In this document: positions 28,676 to 38,075 of the stretch, piece after piece
How positions within the stretch are numbered: position 1 is the stretch's first letter
Layout: each line of letters begins with the position of its first letter
Source: a virus
DNA length: 64,000 bases
Virus record (IMG/VR): IMGVR_UViG_3300020213_000034
Span: 1-64,000 of that record
Direction: 5' to 3' (one strand)
Notes under the pieces: generated by a model
Seen by the model: only the letters and a program-made list of their open reading frames with translations
Databases searched by the model: none
Told to the model about the DNA's origin: nothing
Made by a program: the position numbers and the translations under genes

Positions 28676-29383
28676 ATGAGGCCGCATTCACATCGTGCAG
28701 AAGCAGCCACGTTGATCCTGCTTGTGATCGTCCTTCTGGGCGCCGGTGGCTACGGGCTGAGCAAGACCAAGTGGTTCAACGGAGATGCTAAGCGGGCCAC
28801 GCAAAGCACCGAGACAACGGCGAACCTTCTCAGCATCAATGCGGAGCGGGACGGAAAGATCGCGTCTGTCTTTACGGCTATCGGCGTGACCAATTCGGAG
28901 GCTCCGGAATCCCAGCAGAGGCGCGTCATCGGCCGCTTCGTTCCTGTCGGCCTTTCTCTGGTGAGCGCACCGCCCGACCCGGCGTTCCTTCTCGAGCTTG
29001 AGAAGCTCAAGGTGGCCGAGCTGAGCGGGAAGCTGTCTCAGGCAGACCGCATCAACGATGCTTTGCTCAGGGATGCCGGTGCGACCCAGCGCGAGCTGGC
29101 AAAGGCCATTGCCGCCAAGCGGGCTTCCGACCAAGCCCTAGAGTGGGCCGCGGCCGAGAAGCTGGGGGCTGAAAAGCAGGCATTCTGGTTCATGCTGGCA
29201 GCAGCGGGAGCCGCGATCCTTTACGTCTACACCAAGGTCACGCACCTCAGCCCCGGCGCCCTCGCTGAGGCGGTATCAGACATCCGCAAGGACCCAACCC
29301 AAGCCATTGCCGCAATCGACGGGGTTACGACAAGACTGCAACAGAAGCTCGTGAGATTTTCGCGCCGAGTCTTCCACCCATAA
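28676..29383 (+). CDS. membrane protein with coiled coil, lysis candidate
   Basis: 235 residues. An N-terminal transmembrane helix (AATLILLVIVLLGAGGYGL), then a long soluble coiled coil (LELEKLKVAELSGKLSQADR, then QRELAKAIAAKRASDQALEW), then a second hydrophobic segment (FWFMLAAAGAAILYVY) and a basic tail. The arrangement suggests a spanin/holin-accessory or injection-related membrane protein. Sits beside a small holin-like gene. Confidence 0.6.
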   Translation: MRPHSHRAEAATLILLVIVLLGAGGYGLSKTKWFNGDAKRATQSTETTANLLSINAERDGKIASVFTAIGVTNSEAPESQQRRVIGRFVPVGLSLVSAPPDPAFLLELEKLKVAELSGKLSQADRINDALLRDAGATQRELAKAIAAKRASDQALEWAAAEKLGAEKQAFWFMLAAAGAAILYVYTKVTHLSPGALAEAVSDIRKDPTQAIAAIDGVTTRLQQKLVRFSRRVFHP

Positions 29384-29384
29384 A

Positions 29385-29636
29385 ATGTCACAATCTATGA
29401 TCGAACGCTTTGAATCTACCATCGGGGCCGTGAAGCCCGTATTTGCAACCGCCTTCAGTGGTCTTCCTATTGTCGCTTCTGCCAGCGTGTGGATGGACGC
29501 CATTCGGGGATGGGCAGCGTTTGCCACGGTTCTGCTTGGCGTTCCGACCGCGATGCTGATTATCATCTACTGGGGCCTGAAGGTCCGCTCCTCTTGGATT
29601 AATCGCAATCACAGAGGGGGCGTCTATGAGCTGTAG
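29385..29636 (+). CDS. holin-like membrane protein
   Basis: 83 residues with two hydrophobic segments (VFATAFSGLPIVASASVWM and GWAAFATVLLGVPTAMLIII) and a charged C-terminus (KVRSSWINRNHRGG). Size and two-span topology fit a class II holin. An endolysin candidate is at 52003, far downstream, so this is inference. Confidence 0.6.
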   Translation: MSQSMIERFESTIGAVKPVFATAFSGLPIVASASVWMDAIRGWAAFATVLLGVPTAMLIIIYWGLKVRSSWINRNHRGGVYEL

Positions 29637-30240
29637 CAACTGCGGCGCTTCTGGGGGGGCCTGCTGTGGTGGGGGAACAACCTGCGGCCACTGCGACTCC
29701 GATGCGTTCGACTCGCCATGCACCGATCTCGGTCAGGGCTTCCCGCTTTCCATCAAGGCCGATTGCGCGCTTCCGATCTACACGCCAATCCCGGGCATTG
29801 TTGGAATCTGGAACGGTGTTGAATGGCTGCTGTCCGGCGATGACAGCTCGTCCACGGACTCTTCTGCGGCGTCTTCTGCGCCGGTTGCTGGTTATTCGCT
29901 GCTCGTGTACCGTCGGGACGGTGGGAATGAGCTTTTCAACGGAGGAATGTATGTCAGGACAGCGTTGACTGACGATCTGCTTCAGCTGACGCTCGAAAAT
30001 CCGGCCGGAAATCCAGATACCATTATCTTTGGGCCGGCGACCATTGATGATCCGGGTGGTATTCTCGTCTCGCCAAGCATGATCGGGTCTCTCACCCCGG
30101 GGCAGACCGAGGTAGGTGGATTTGAGGCATCCATCGGAAGCGGACCGAATGGCCTATACGTCGGCTCCATCACGCTCAACTTCATCGGGGCGAACAACTC
30201 TCCGTTCGTCATCAACTTCGAGATTACCCTAGCAAACTAA
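29626..30240 (+). CDS. Cys-rich beta-sandwich virion-region protein
   Basis: 204 residues. The N-terminal 30 residues hold ten Cys/Gly-rich positions (CSNCGASGGACCGGG, CGHCDSD), a likely metal or disulfide cap. A Ser/Asp linker follows, then a beta-rich domain (LLQLTLENPAGNPDTIIFG ... GLYVGSITLNFIGANN) resembling Ig-like/choice-of-anchor domains. Overlaps the holin-like gene by 11 bp. Function unknown. Confidence 0.65.
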   Translation: MSCSNCGASGGACCGGGTTCGHCDSDAFDSPCTDLGQGFPLSIKADCALPIYTPIPGIVGIWNGVEWLLSGDDSSSTDSSAASSAPVAGYSLLVYRRDGGNELFNGGMYVRTALTDDLLQLTLENPAGNPDTIIFGPATIDDPGGILVSPSMIGSLTPGQTEVGGFEASIGSGPNGLYVGSITLNFIGANNSPFVINFEITLAN

Positions 30241-30243
30241 GCC

Positions 30244-30273
30244 TTGACACTTAGTATTAGAAAAACTTATACC
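30244..30273 (+). promoter_or_regulatory. promoter before tail/connector operon
   Basis: TTGACA at 30244-30249, 18-nt spacer, TATACC at 30268-30273, then ATG at 30284: a clear sigma70-like pair with a leader of only a few nucleotides. The spacer shares TAGTATTAG with the promoter at 23113. Confidence 0.65.
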
Positions 30274-30283
30274 ACACACCACC

Positions 30284-30625
30284 ATGATTGACCTTAGCCG
30301 AAAAGACTCCTGCTACCCGGGCGAGAAAGACTTGCCTGCGCGTGTCTGCTATCCAAGCCTGCATATCACCTCGGAGGACGCCATCAAGTTCCCGGACGGC
30401 AAATTCGAAGCCACCATTTCTTGCAAGTGCAAGGCCGGCGAGTGGCGCGAGAATGAGCGCGGCGAGAGGGTCTGTGCCTACACCCTTGAGGTCTTCGGTA
30501 TCCAGCCCGGCAAGTCGGTGAAGGGCGAAGATGGCGAGGGGGAAGAGGGCGAGGAGCAGGACGCTGCCTCGGCCATCATGGAGAGCATGCAGAAGACCGC
30601 ATCCAAGAAGCTGAAGGACGAATAA
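30284..30625 (+). CDS. hypothetical protein, acidic C-terminus
   Basis: 113 residues. The N-terminal part has paired Cys (CYPGE, CYPSL, CKCKAGEW); the C-terminus is very acidic (KGEDGEGEEGEEQDAASAIM). It precedes the tail tubular A gene by 5 nt. Possibly a capsid-associated or regulatory protein. No family recognised. Confidence 0.65.
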   Translation: MIDLSRKDSCYPGEKDLPARVCYPSLHITSEDAIKFPDGKFEATISCKCKAGEWRENERGERVCAYTLEVFGIQPGKSVKGEDGEGEEGEEQDAASAIMESMQKTASKKLKDE

Positions 30626-30629
30626 CCCA

Positions 30630-31592
30630 ATGCTTGTCTCCTCCATCTATTCCGACGTGATTGATGCACTGGGTAAGTGCAATCAGGAGTTTGCGTTCCG
30701 CAGGCTCACTGAGGCCCTTGCCATGCTGCAGAACAAGGCGCGATGGAATCCGAATGTGGCGGACATCGACATCTGCGTCACGCAGAACTACGTCACCCTC
30801 CCGGGCTTTGTCGGCACCGTTCTCGGCGTCATGACCAACGGCAAGCCGAACTACCTGACGGATGCGTCATGGTTCGACTACCACCTGAATGGCCCCGGCA
30901 ACCAAGACTGCGTTGGCGTCAACTACGCCCAGCTGGCAGGCTGGTTCCCGGTCATCCGTGATCCCAGCTCGGCGGTCTACGTCGTGGCTGAACTCGAGAC
31001 CGCTGCGGACAACAACACCCAGCTTCGTGTCTTCGGCCTAGATGCCAACGGCAACCAGATTTACACGCCCAACCCAGAGACCGGCGTCATGGAGCCCGGC
31101 TTTCTCGTTCCGACCGTGTTCGGTTTCCCTGTTCGTGCGGCTGACGTGGGCCCTATCACGCGAATCACCCGCATCCAAAAGGCCGTGACGTCCGGTCGCG
31201 TTCGCCTTCTTGCGATCTACCCAGACGATCTGGCGGCACAGACCCTTCTCGGCTACTACGAGCCCGAGGAGACCGACCCGCGCTACCAGCGCATCAAGGT
31301 CCCGCCACACAGTTGGGTGCGCGTCAAGTACCAGAAGAAAAACCCGGTTATCACCGGCCTGAACGACTGGATTTCGCTGAATTCCTCGCAGGCCGTGATC
31401 ATGGCGGTGAAGGCCGTGAAGTTCCGCTACGAAGACAAGCTCGAACTTGCCAGCGGATACGAAAACGAAGCAGCCCGACTCCTCTCTGAGGACCAGAAAG
31501 CAACGCAGCCGGCCGTCGTCTCTGCGCCGCAAATCGTCAACTCCGATCAGTTTAATAACTGTGGTCAGGACGCCCTAATCTACAACTGCTAA
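30630..31592 (+). CDS. tail tubular protein A-like (head-tail adaptor)
   Basis: 320 residues. Begins with a helical segment IYSDVIDALGKCNQEFAFRR then LTEALAMLQNKARWNP, as in T7 gp11-type adaptors. A beta-rich middle follows, then an adaptor-like helical C-terminal half (VIMAVKAVKFRYEDKLELAS GYENEA). It is followed directly (TAATG) by a tail tubular B-like gene, the canonical order after the capsid. Confidence 0.7.
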   Translation: MLVSSIYSDVIDALGKCNQEFAFRRLTEALAMLQNKARWNPNVADIDICVTQNYVTLPGFVGTVLGVMTNGKPNYLTDASWFDYHLNGPGNQDCVGVNYAQLAGWFPVIRDPSSAVYVVAELETAADNNTQLRVFGLDANGNQIYTPNPETGVMEPGFLVPTVFGFPVRAADVGPITRITRIQKAVTSGRVRLLAIYPDDLAAQTLLGYYEPEETDPRYQRIKVPPHSWVRVKYQKKNPVITGLNDWISLNSSQAVIMAVKAVKFRYEDKLELASGYENEAARLLSEDQKATQPAVVSAPQIVNSDQFNNCGQDALIYNC

Positions 31593-33601
31593 TGCCCCCC
31601 CGTGAGACTCAAGGTGATCTACAGCCAGCCGGTTCCGCCTATCTAATCGGCGGCGCGGATTCCTTCACGCAGCCGATGGCGCTGGAGGACACGGAGGTGG
31701 TCATGGGCATGAACGTCGTGAACCGCGGAGGCTACTACCGAACTCGTCCCGGCACCCGAATCATGTCGAACCTGATTGGGGGCAACGCGCAGGGAGGCGC
31801 CTTCTTTGTCCCAAGCAACGGCGGAACGCCGGCCTATGTTGCGGCGGTGGACGGCAAAATCTACGTGTCCGTGTCCCCGTTCAGAGCCTACATCCAGCTG
31901 GATGGCCTGCAGTTTAACCCGGTTTCCCGGTTTGTCTCCTTCACCCTTTGCGAGCAGTCTACCGACTACACGCCCGAGGGGCAGCTTTACTTCCTCGAGC
32001 AGCCGAAGACGGTGCTTATCATGCAGGATGGCGTGACTCGCGCCGCTTACTGGGACGGCGTCACGCACGGCCACATCAATCCGACGCCGTCGGGGGGAGC
32101 GGAGACGGAGGTCGGATTGGACGGAACCAAGATCGGGCTTTGGTCGGTCTGGTCAAACAACCGCTTGTGGGTCAGCCGCGGCAACCAGATTTTCGCCTCG
32201 GACATTGGCAATCCCCTCAAGTTTACCGAGAGCCAATACCTCAACGAAGGGCGCGCTTTCTACCTTACGGGCGACTGCACCGGAATCATCGAGACGCCGG
32301 ACAAGGACGGAATTCTGGCGTTTACGGAGAAAGACGGAACGCTGCTTCTTTCCAACATTCAGGACCGTGAGCTATGGCTCGACACCTCTGGGTTCCAGAA
32401 GACGATCCTTCCGGCAACCGGCTGTGTGGCCCCTCGCTCTCTGGTGAACCAATACGGTCTGACGTGGTGGTTCTCTGCGACGGGCCTGCAGAACCTGAAC
32501 TCCGCCCTCAACCAGAACATCACGTCCAAGATCGACTATCAGGACATGGCGATGATGTCCTCCAAGCTGAACATTGGCCCGGACATGACCGTGGTGGCAG
32601 CCGGATACTACGAAAACTATCTCGTGATGAGCGTCCCTTCGGGCGACCCATACAACCGCCACACTTGGGTGCTGGACCAGTCTCCGTTTGAGCAGAACAC
32701 CAACGCATGGCCGGGGTATTGGACTGGGTGGCGTCCGCTCCAGTGGTCCAAGGCGGTTATCGGTGGGCGCGAGCGCGTGTTCTTCATTTCTCACGACTAT
32801 GACGGGGTCAACCGCGTTTGGGAAGGCTTCCTGCCAGAGCGAGCTGACAATGGCTGCGCAATCACCTGCAGCCTGCAGACCAAGCAGCACAATTTCGGAA
32901 CACTCGACCGCAAGATTTTCCGCTTTGCCCGACTCTACGCATCGCAGATTGCCGGAAAGGTTTCGCTGCGATGGTGGTGCATTCCGGAGAACGGTTCCCC
33001 TTTTCAGATTGGAACCAAGGAGATCGTGGCCACGACGGGTCAGGTGTATCCAGACTCGGCCTACGGAGGCGTCGCGCCAAACGACAATCTGTTCAGGCCG
33101 AATCGCTCCCAGACCAGAATCATCCTTTCCGAAGAAGACGCCGGAGGAAATGACTCCTGCACGACATGCGGAGTTGAGCGAGAATTGCTCAATCAGATCG
33201 ATTACGCCTTCGGCCTGTTTATGGCATGGTCCGGAAATATGGGCATCACGGCCTATCAGATTTACGTCACAGGCGATAAGCAGAAGGACAGCGGCAAGTG
33301 CGAAGAAAACGAAGAAGGGCCTCGATCCGTCAACGGAGATGGTTGCGGCGGGCTTGAGCTGTTCCCGGACGGAAACCCATTTGGCCCGACTTACACGGCA
33401 GAGGCGACGATTTGTATCACGGCCAACAACGCCTCCTCGGCTGCATCTTCCAGCGACTCATCTGACGCCAGCTCCCCGGGCACGACGACCTACTGCTCAA
33501 CACAGGAGCGCACCAGCGTGATCTCGCAGGCGGACGCAGACAGGCGTGCGGCTTGCGCGGCAAACTTCGACGCCCACTTCCGGGCTGGAATCTTCGTCTA
33601 A
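31592..33601 (+). CDS. tail tubular protein B-like (nozzle) protein
   Basis: 669 residues. Starts SFTQPMALEDTEVVMGMNVV then YYRTRPGTRIM, the typical opening of podovirus nozzle proteins. It continues as a beta-propeller with repeats such as GTPAYVAAVDGKIYVS, WSNNRLWVSRGNQIF, NYLVMSVPSGDPYNR. The C-terminal end is Ser/Asp-rich and likely flexible. Forms the tail tube with the A protein. Confidence 0.78.
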   Translation: MPPRETQGDLQPAGSAYLIGGADSFTQPMALEDTEVVMGMNVVNRGGYYRTRPGTRIMSNLIGGNAQGGAFFVPSNGGTPAYVAAVDGKIYVSVSPFRAYIQLDGLQFNPVSRFVSFTLCEQSTDYTPEGQLYFLEQPKTVLIMQDGVTRAAYWDGVTHGHINPTPSGGAETEVGLDGTKIGLWSVWSNNRLWVSRGNQIFASDIGNPLKFTESQYLNEGRAFYLTGDCTGIIETPDKDGILAFTEKDGTLLLSNIQDRELWLDTSGFQKTILPATGCVAPRSLVNQYGLTWWFSATGLQNLNSALNQNITSKIDYQDMAMMSSKLNIGPDMTVVAAGYYENYLVMSVPSGDPYNRHTWVLDQSPFEQNTNAWPGYWTGWRPLQWSKAVIGGRERVFFISHDYDGVNRVWEGFLPERADNGCAITCSLQTKQHNFGTLDRKIFRFARLYASQIAGKVSLRWWCIPENGSPFQIGTKEIVATTGQVYPDSAYGGVAPNDNLFRPNRSQTRIILSEEDAGGNDSCTTCGVERELLNQIDYAFGLFMAWSGNMGITAYQIYVTGDKQKDSGKCEENEEGPRSVNGDGCGGLELFPDGNPFGPTYTAEATICITANNASSAASSSDSSDASSPGTTTYCSTQERTSVISQADADRRAACAANFDAHFRAGIFV

Positions 33602-33807
33602 TGAAATACACGGATAGACTCAACGCTTCGAACCCGATGAACTCCACATCGGCCGCGCCGCGCACGCTTGGACTTGGAGATGCGCTTACCAAGGTCTTCG
33701 CCCCTATTGCTAAAGTCGTTGGCAAGAGCGGGTGTGCCGGTTGCCGCCGTCGTGCCCAGCGCCTGAACCACATGGTTCCGAACATCAACCCATTCGCTAA
33801 GACCTAA
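33601..33807 (+). CDS. small CxxC protein of the tail region
   Basis: 68 residues ending ITKVVGKSG-type sequence: CAGCRRRAQRLNHMVPNINP. The C-x2-C-x3-R-x3-LN-x3-P pattern recurs in small phage proteins next to tail tube genes; function unknown. Overlaps both neighbours by 1 nt (TAATG). Confidence 0.65.
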   Translation: MKYTDRLNASNPMNSTSAAPRTLGLGDALTKVFAPIAKVVGKSGCAGCRRRAQRLNHMVPNINPFAKT

Positions 33808-34991
33808 TGTCAGAGCCATTCAAAGGCCTTGCCCCGGCCAACATCCGAGTTGTCGAGCTGGACTACATCCCGCCCTATGTTTTGGTGTGCCCGTATTTCA
33901 CGCTTCAGCCGGCTTCGGTCTCTGTGGATGCTGGCGAGAACGCGGTATTCTCGGCAACTTCAGACATCAGCACTGAGGACACGATCACTTACCAGTGGCA
34001 GGTTTCGACGGATGGCGGAATCTCTTGGGATGACATCATTGACGGGGCCCAGTATTCAGGGGCAACCACTGACGAGCTGACCGCCATTGCGATCACTGCC
34101 GACCAGCAGGGCTATCTGTATCGCGTTGAAGCCGCTGCGGGAGGATGCACGGTTGATTCAGGCGAAGCCATGCTGACAGTCATCATCGTCACGGGCGTTG
34201 AGCGCGCCATGGTTGGCGGCGGAGGCGGAGGCGGCAAGCTCTATGGAGGCGGCGGAGGCGGCGGTCAGTTCCTCGGGGACAGCATCGAGCTGAATCCAAC
34301 ACTGCCCTACTCCGTCGTCATTGGCGATGGAGGCCTCGGTTCAACGAGCGCACTCAACTATCGCGGACAAATCGGTGGTGATACGATCTTCAATGGCGAC
34401 ACAGTCAAGGGCGGTGGCGGTGGCGGTGGTGGTGGATTCCCTAGCTCAGATGGAGTCGGAGGAAGTGGAGGCCCCGGCGGCGGTGGCGGTCAATCGAGTG
34501 GCGCTGGAGTCTTCACGCTGGGCGGAACGGGCGCCCCGGGCGGAACGGGCGGCTCTGGTTTCTGGACTGGAGGAGACGAAGTTGCTGGCGGCGGCGGAGC
34601 AAGCTCTGGGGCTAACGGGCAGAGCGCCTACAATAGCGGCCAGAACGGCGGCAACGGCGCCGATGGCGCCCTTTCGTCTGTCCCTGCCGTGCCGACACGC
34701 TTCGGTCCCGGCGGTGGCGGCGGCGTGCAGCCTATTCAGACTCCCGGTGCCGGTGGTGCCGATGGCGGCGGAGCTGGCGGAAAGATCACGAACGGATTCA
34801 ATGGATCAGGCCCGGGCGCTGGCGGTGGCGGTGGCTCTGGCAGTGCTGGGAACAATGGCGGAAATGGATTCCGCGGAGAACTCGTTCTTCGTTACTATGG
34901 CGCTCCTCGCTGGACCGGCGGAACGGTCACTTCGGATGGCGGCGACACAATCCACACCTTCACGGCAAGCGGCTCACTCGACCCGCTGTAA
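33807..34991 (+). CDS. Ig-like plus glycine-rich adhesin
   Basis: 394 residues. Residues 25-125 form an Ig-like domain (VSVDAGENAVFSATSDISTE, ITYQWQVSTDGGISW). From 130 onward there are long glycine runs (GGGGGGGKLYGGG), resembling the Gly-rich adhesin tips of T-even-type phages, then a terminal beta segment (RGELVLRYYGAPRW). Likely a receptor-binding tip; Gly-rich loops are usually hypervariable. Confidence 0.75.
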   Translation: MSEPFKGLAPANIRVVELDYIPPYVLVCPYFTLQPASVSVDAGENAVFSATSDISTEDTITYQWQVSTDGGISWDDIIDGAQYSGATTDELTAIAITADQQGYLYRVEAAAGGCTVDSGEAMLTVIIVTGVERAMVGGGGGGGKLYGGGGGGGQFLGDSIELNPTLPYSVVIGDGGLGSTSALNYRGQIGGDTIFNGDTVKGGGGGGGGGFPSSDGVGGSGGPGGGGGQSSGAGVFTLGGTGAPGGTGGSGFWTGGDEVAGGGGASSGANGQSAYNSGQNGGNGADGALSSVPAVPTRFGPGGGGGVQPIQTPGAGGADGGGAGGKITNGFNGSGPGAGGGGGSGSAGNNGGNGFRGELVLRYYGAPRWTGGTVTSDGGDTIHTFTASGSLDPL

Positions 34992-34998
34992 ACTTGCC

Positions 34999-35004
34999 TT
35001 GACT
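34999..35004 (+). promoter_or_regulatory. TTGACT promoter-like element
   Basis: TTGACT in the 54-nt gap after the adhesin gene; candidate -10 hexamers TAGAAC (16 nt away) or TAATAC (25 nt away). Start of the unit with the C1q-like fibre. Confidence 0.4.
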
Positions 35005-35045
35005 CTCCAAATTACACTAGTAGAACTACTAATACCCACAAGCCG

Positions 35046-35987
35046 ATGAGCCAACTACCCGTCACAGTCGATTTCGGAACCCTTCCAAACAACGGGCAAG
35101 GATATACCCCGCAAGAGTTTGCGAATAGGCTTGGCCTGAATGGCCGCATCTTTACCGAGCAGGACTTCGCGCTCTTCACCATCGGCGCCACCGCGCCAAC
35201 CAGTAATTCTGGTCCTTGGGCGAAGAACGGAAACTCATGGTATTACTGGGACTCGGTGAGCGGCTCGTATGTTCCGTTTGTGATTCCGTCCGCCAGCTTG
35301 GGATATTCGGTCAGCGCCATCGCGCCGGACCCGGCGCTGTTCCAGTTCTGGATTCAGCTAAACGGCGCAGGCTCTCCGCTCGCCCTCAAGACCTACTTCA
35401 GCGGCGCATGGGTTGACGTCTACGCGGCCACCATGGCCGGATTCTCGACAACGGTTGCCATGAACGCTGCAATTGCGACGCAGGCTGCCATCACCCTAGC
35501 CGCCGCTAATGCTTACACCACCGCCGCGATTGCAGCCATCCCCGGCGTCACGATTGTTGCCGGTCAGGGAGTGTTCAGCGGGGTTTCTGCCGCGGCTCAG
35601 AGCGTCGTATTTGGTGGGGCTGGAAGCCAGACGGGATCGGTGGACCTCGGCGCCGAAAGCTTCGATCCAGACAACTGCTTTGGGAGCAATGTCTTCACCG
35701 CGCCAGCGGCAGGATATTATACGTTCCAAGGAGAGGTCAGAACAGATGTTGTCAGCGGCGCACCAACAGCCGTAGAAATCGGAATCTTCTTCCTTGTCAA
35801 CGGAACGCCATCGGACAGGTTCAACAACGAAGAGACCGATGGCACCGGAGGCCAGACCGTGGTTGGCTCGACCACCTATCAGCTGGGTGCCGGAAACACG
35901 GTTGGACTTGGATTCGATTTCACCGTTAATGCGGCCTGCACCATCGAGATGAACCCGACCCGCCTATCCGGGTTCCGCATCCGCTAA
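35046..35987 (+). CDS. tail fibre with C1q-like head
   Basis: 313 residues. The N-terminal half has DFGTLPNNGQGYTPQEFANR and an alanine-rich helix (AAIATQAAITLAAANAYTTA). The C-terminal 130 residues (FSGVSAAAQSVVFGGAGSQT, NVFTAPAAGYYTFQGEVRTD, GNTVGLGFDFTVNAACTIEM NPTRLSGFRI) follow the C1q/TNF-like jelly-roll pattern, with the typical F-x-APxxGYYxF motif. Probably a trimeric receptor-binding fibre. Confidence 0.8.
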   Translation: MSQLPVTVDFGTLPNNGQGYTPQEFANRLGLNGRIFTEQDFALFTIGATAPTSNSGPWAKNGNSWYYWDSVSGSYVPFVIPSASLGYSVSAIAPDPALFQFWIQLNGAGSPLALKTYFSGAWVDVYAATMAGFSTTVAMNAAIATQAAITLAAANAYTTAAIAAIPGVTIVAGQGVFSGVSAAAQSVVFGGAGSQTGSVDLGAESFDPDNCFGSNVFTAPAAGYYTFQGEVRTDVVSGAPTAVEIGIFFLVNGTPSDRFNNEETDGTGGQTVVGSTTYQLGAGNTVGLGFDFTVNAACTIEMNPTRLSGFRIR

Positions 35988-35991
35988 TTCT

Positions 35992-36591
35992 ATGAAAACA
36001 CTGACAGTCATCGATGATTTCTATTTCGCCCCGAAGGCCCTCTTGAGGGCCGCGCAGGGCTTGGACTATTCCACCAAGGAATATGAGGGGTACCCATACC
36101 ACGGCGTAAGCGTTGACTTCGAGCCCGACAACATCGCCGGACTGATTAGCCTGAGCATGGATAAGCCGGTCAAGGTTGGCATCAACTACTTCCGTCTCGG
36201 CATCACCACGGAAAGTTGCACGACGCACATCCATTCAGACAACGCCATCGACCCGTTTGCGGCGGTGTTGTATCTCAACGACGCTCCGGAAGGAGTGCGC
36301 GCAGGCACCGCGTTCTGGCGCCACAAGGAACATGGAATTGACGCCATGCCGACGCTCGAGTGGATCGCGGCCAACACCACGCTTTCCGTCGAGGAATTCA
36401 TCAAGAAGCTGAACGAGGACGGGGCCGATGAATCCAAGTGGGATATGGTCTCTCTCGTGGGCCAGAAGGCCAACCGATTCGTTACTTATCCATCGCATCT
36501 CTTCCACTCCCGCTACCCGCAGGCCGCGTGGGGCTCGAGCCCGAAGGACGGTCGCCTCATTTGGACCGGATTCTACCACTACATTGGTTAA
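35992..36591 (+). CDS. 2-oxoglutarate/Fe(II) oxygenase-like protein
   Basis: 199 residues. THIHSDNAIDPFAAVLYLND carries an HxD iron pair; the distal SHLFHSRYPQAAWG offers the third His and the Arg that binds 2-oxoglutarate; RLIWTGFYHY closes the double-stranded beta-helix. This order matches phage DUF6445-type or prolyl-hydroxylase-like oxygenases. The substrate is unknown; fibre residues are one possibility given the flanking fibre genes. Confidence 0.78.
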   Translation: MKTLTVIDDFYFAPKALLRAAQGLDYSTKEYEGYPYHGVSVDFEPDNIAGLISLSMDKPVKVGINYFRLGITTESCTTHIHSDNAIDPFAAVLYLNDAPEGVRAGTAFWRHKEHGIDAMPTLEWIAANTTLSVEEFIKKLNEDGADESKWDMVSLVGQKANRFVTYPSHLFHSRYPQAAWGSSPKDGRLIWTGFYHYIG

Positions 36592-37024
36592 ACAGATCAC
36601 AGTCGAACAACTCGCTGAAGTAGCGGAAATGGGCCCGGCCTTCTGGGCTGAGGGCATGCTTCCGGGTGCGTTCATCCCGGGCGTATTCTGTGCCAAGTGG
36701 CAGTCCCTCATCGAGCAGAACATCGGGTTCATCCTCGGCCTTTTCTCCGAAGGCAAGATCGTCGGCACATTCGGCGCAATCGTCGCTGAAGACCTCAACG
36801 ATGCAAAGCTGGTAGCCAATGAATGCTTTTGGTTCGTGAAACCGGAAGCCCGTGGCCGAGGATTTGAGCTTCTGATCGCCTACGAAGAAGAGGCCCGACG
36901 CCGTGGCGCGGTTCGCTGCTCCATGATCCACCTTCTCAATCTCCAGCCGGAAAGGCTGGCGCACATCTACGAACGCCGCGGCTACCTTGCCGTGGAAACC
37001 TCATACTTCAAGGAACTAACCTAA
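36584..37024 (+). CDS. GNAT acetyltransferase, TTG start
   Basis: 146 residues from a TTG overlapping the oxygenase stop by 8 bp (MVKQITVEQLAEVAEMGPAF). The core IVGTFGAIVAEDL, ECFWFVKPEARGRGFELLIA (motif A with R-G-R-G-F acetyl-CoA loop) and HIYERRGYLAVETSYFK (motif B) define a GNAT fold. Many phages carry such a gene beside internal virion genes. The substrate is unknown. Confidence 0.8.
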   Translation: MVKQITVEQLAEVAEMGPAFWAEGMLPGAFIPGVFCAKWQSLIEQNIGFILGLFSEGKIVGTFGAIVAEDLNDAKLVANECFWFVKPEARGRGFELLIAYEEEARRRGAVRCSMIHLLNLQPERLAHIYERRGYLAVETSYFKELT

Positions 37025-37025
37025 C

Positions 37026-38048
37026 ATGGTCACAACAGCAGCAGTCGTCGGCGCAGCTTCAGCGGTAGGCGGTCTCGGCCTAGCCGCCAAGTCCATGTCG
37101 AACCAGAATAAGGCCGCCAAACAGGCTGCCGAAGCCGCCAAGAATTCCGGCGTGAACGTCGGCGAGGTCAACAAGATGGCGGAGGCTCAGGCCATCCGCA
37201 ACGCCCGCAATTCGGCCGCGCTTGAGCAGGAGCTTAACCCGCTCGCTCCGCAGCTACGCACGCGCTCCCTTCAGGCGGTTATCGACTCCTTGGGTGACGG
37301 TAAGTATGACGAGGCGATCCAGCAGCGCCTATTCCAAGACTTCAATGGACAGGACGTCACGCCGCAGTATCAGGACTATGACCAGTCTGATCTGAGCAAG
37401 GCGTCGCAGGCTCGCGCTCTTGAGCAGTTGCAGCTTGGCGGCAAGCTGGATACCGAAACCGCCAACCAAGTCATCCGCTCTTCCGCAGCCCGTGCCGGTG
37501 GCTTCGGTGACACGCTGGGTCTGGGCCGTGATATTTCCGCCCGCGACCTTGGGCTAACTAGCCTGCAGCTCTCGCAGCAGCGCCTTGCAACCGCCGGCCA
37601 GTTTGGTCAGGCTCAGGACCAGTTCACGGCCCAGCGCATGGGGGCGCTCAACAACTTCGGGCTTTCTGCCGCCCAGCTGGCTCTAGGCCAGCAGCAGCAG
37701 CGCGCCAACACCGGCTTCGGCTTGAATGCGATGGGCCAGCAAGGCTATGGTCGCGCCCTACAGGCGGCTCAACTCGGCCAAAGCATCCAGCAGCCGCTGA
37801 CCGGACTGGACCCGGCCTCCATTGCCAACCTTGCTGTCGGAAACTCCAATCTGCAGGCCAACGCAGCCCAGCAGGCTGCCGGACTTCGCTCCTCTGCGGC
37901 GGCTGGCCTCGGTCAGTTTGGTGGAGCGCTTACTGGCGCTGGCCTTGGTCTCCTTGGAAACGCTGCGAAGCTCTACGAAAATAGGAAGCCGCCAACAGTG
38001 CTGCCGCCAACAGTGCCGCCGCCCTCCCCGGGGTCGGGGGGTAGGTAA
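37026..38048 (+). CDS. internal virion (ejection) protein A
   Basis: 340 residues, Ala/Gln/Leu-rich. A hydrophobic N-terminus (AVVGAASAVGGLGLAAKSM) is followed by a helical body with Gln-rich repeats (ALGQQQQRANTGFGLNAMGQ QGYG) and a Pro-rich end. Position after the nozzle and before two more large proteins matches the ejection-protein cluster of podoviruses. Confidence 0.7.
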   Translation: MVTTAAVVGAASAVGGLGLAAKSMSNQNKAAKQAAEAAKNSGVNVGEVNKMAEAQAIRNARNSAALEQELNPLAPQLRTRSLQAVIDSLGDGKYDEAIQQRLFQDFNGQDVTPQYQDYDQSDLSKASQARALEQLQLGGKLDTETANQVIRSSAARAGGFGDTLGLGRDISARDLGLTSLQLSQQRLATAGQFGQAQDQFTAQRMGALNNFGLSAAQLALGQQQQRANTGFGLNAMGQQGYGRALQAAQLGQSIQQPLTGLDPASIANLAVGNSNLQANAAQQAAGLRSSAAAGLGQFGGALTGAGLGLLGNAAKLYENRKPPTVLPPTVPPPSPGSGGR

Positions 38049-38075
38049 ATTCCAGAATCTTCGGCTCATAATACC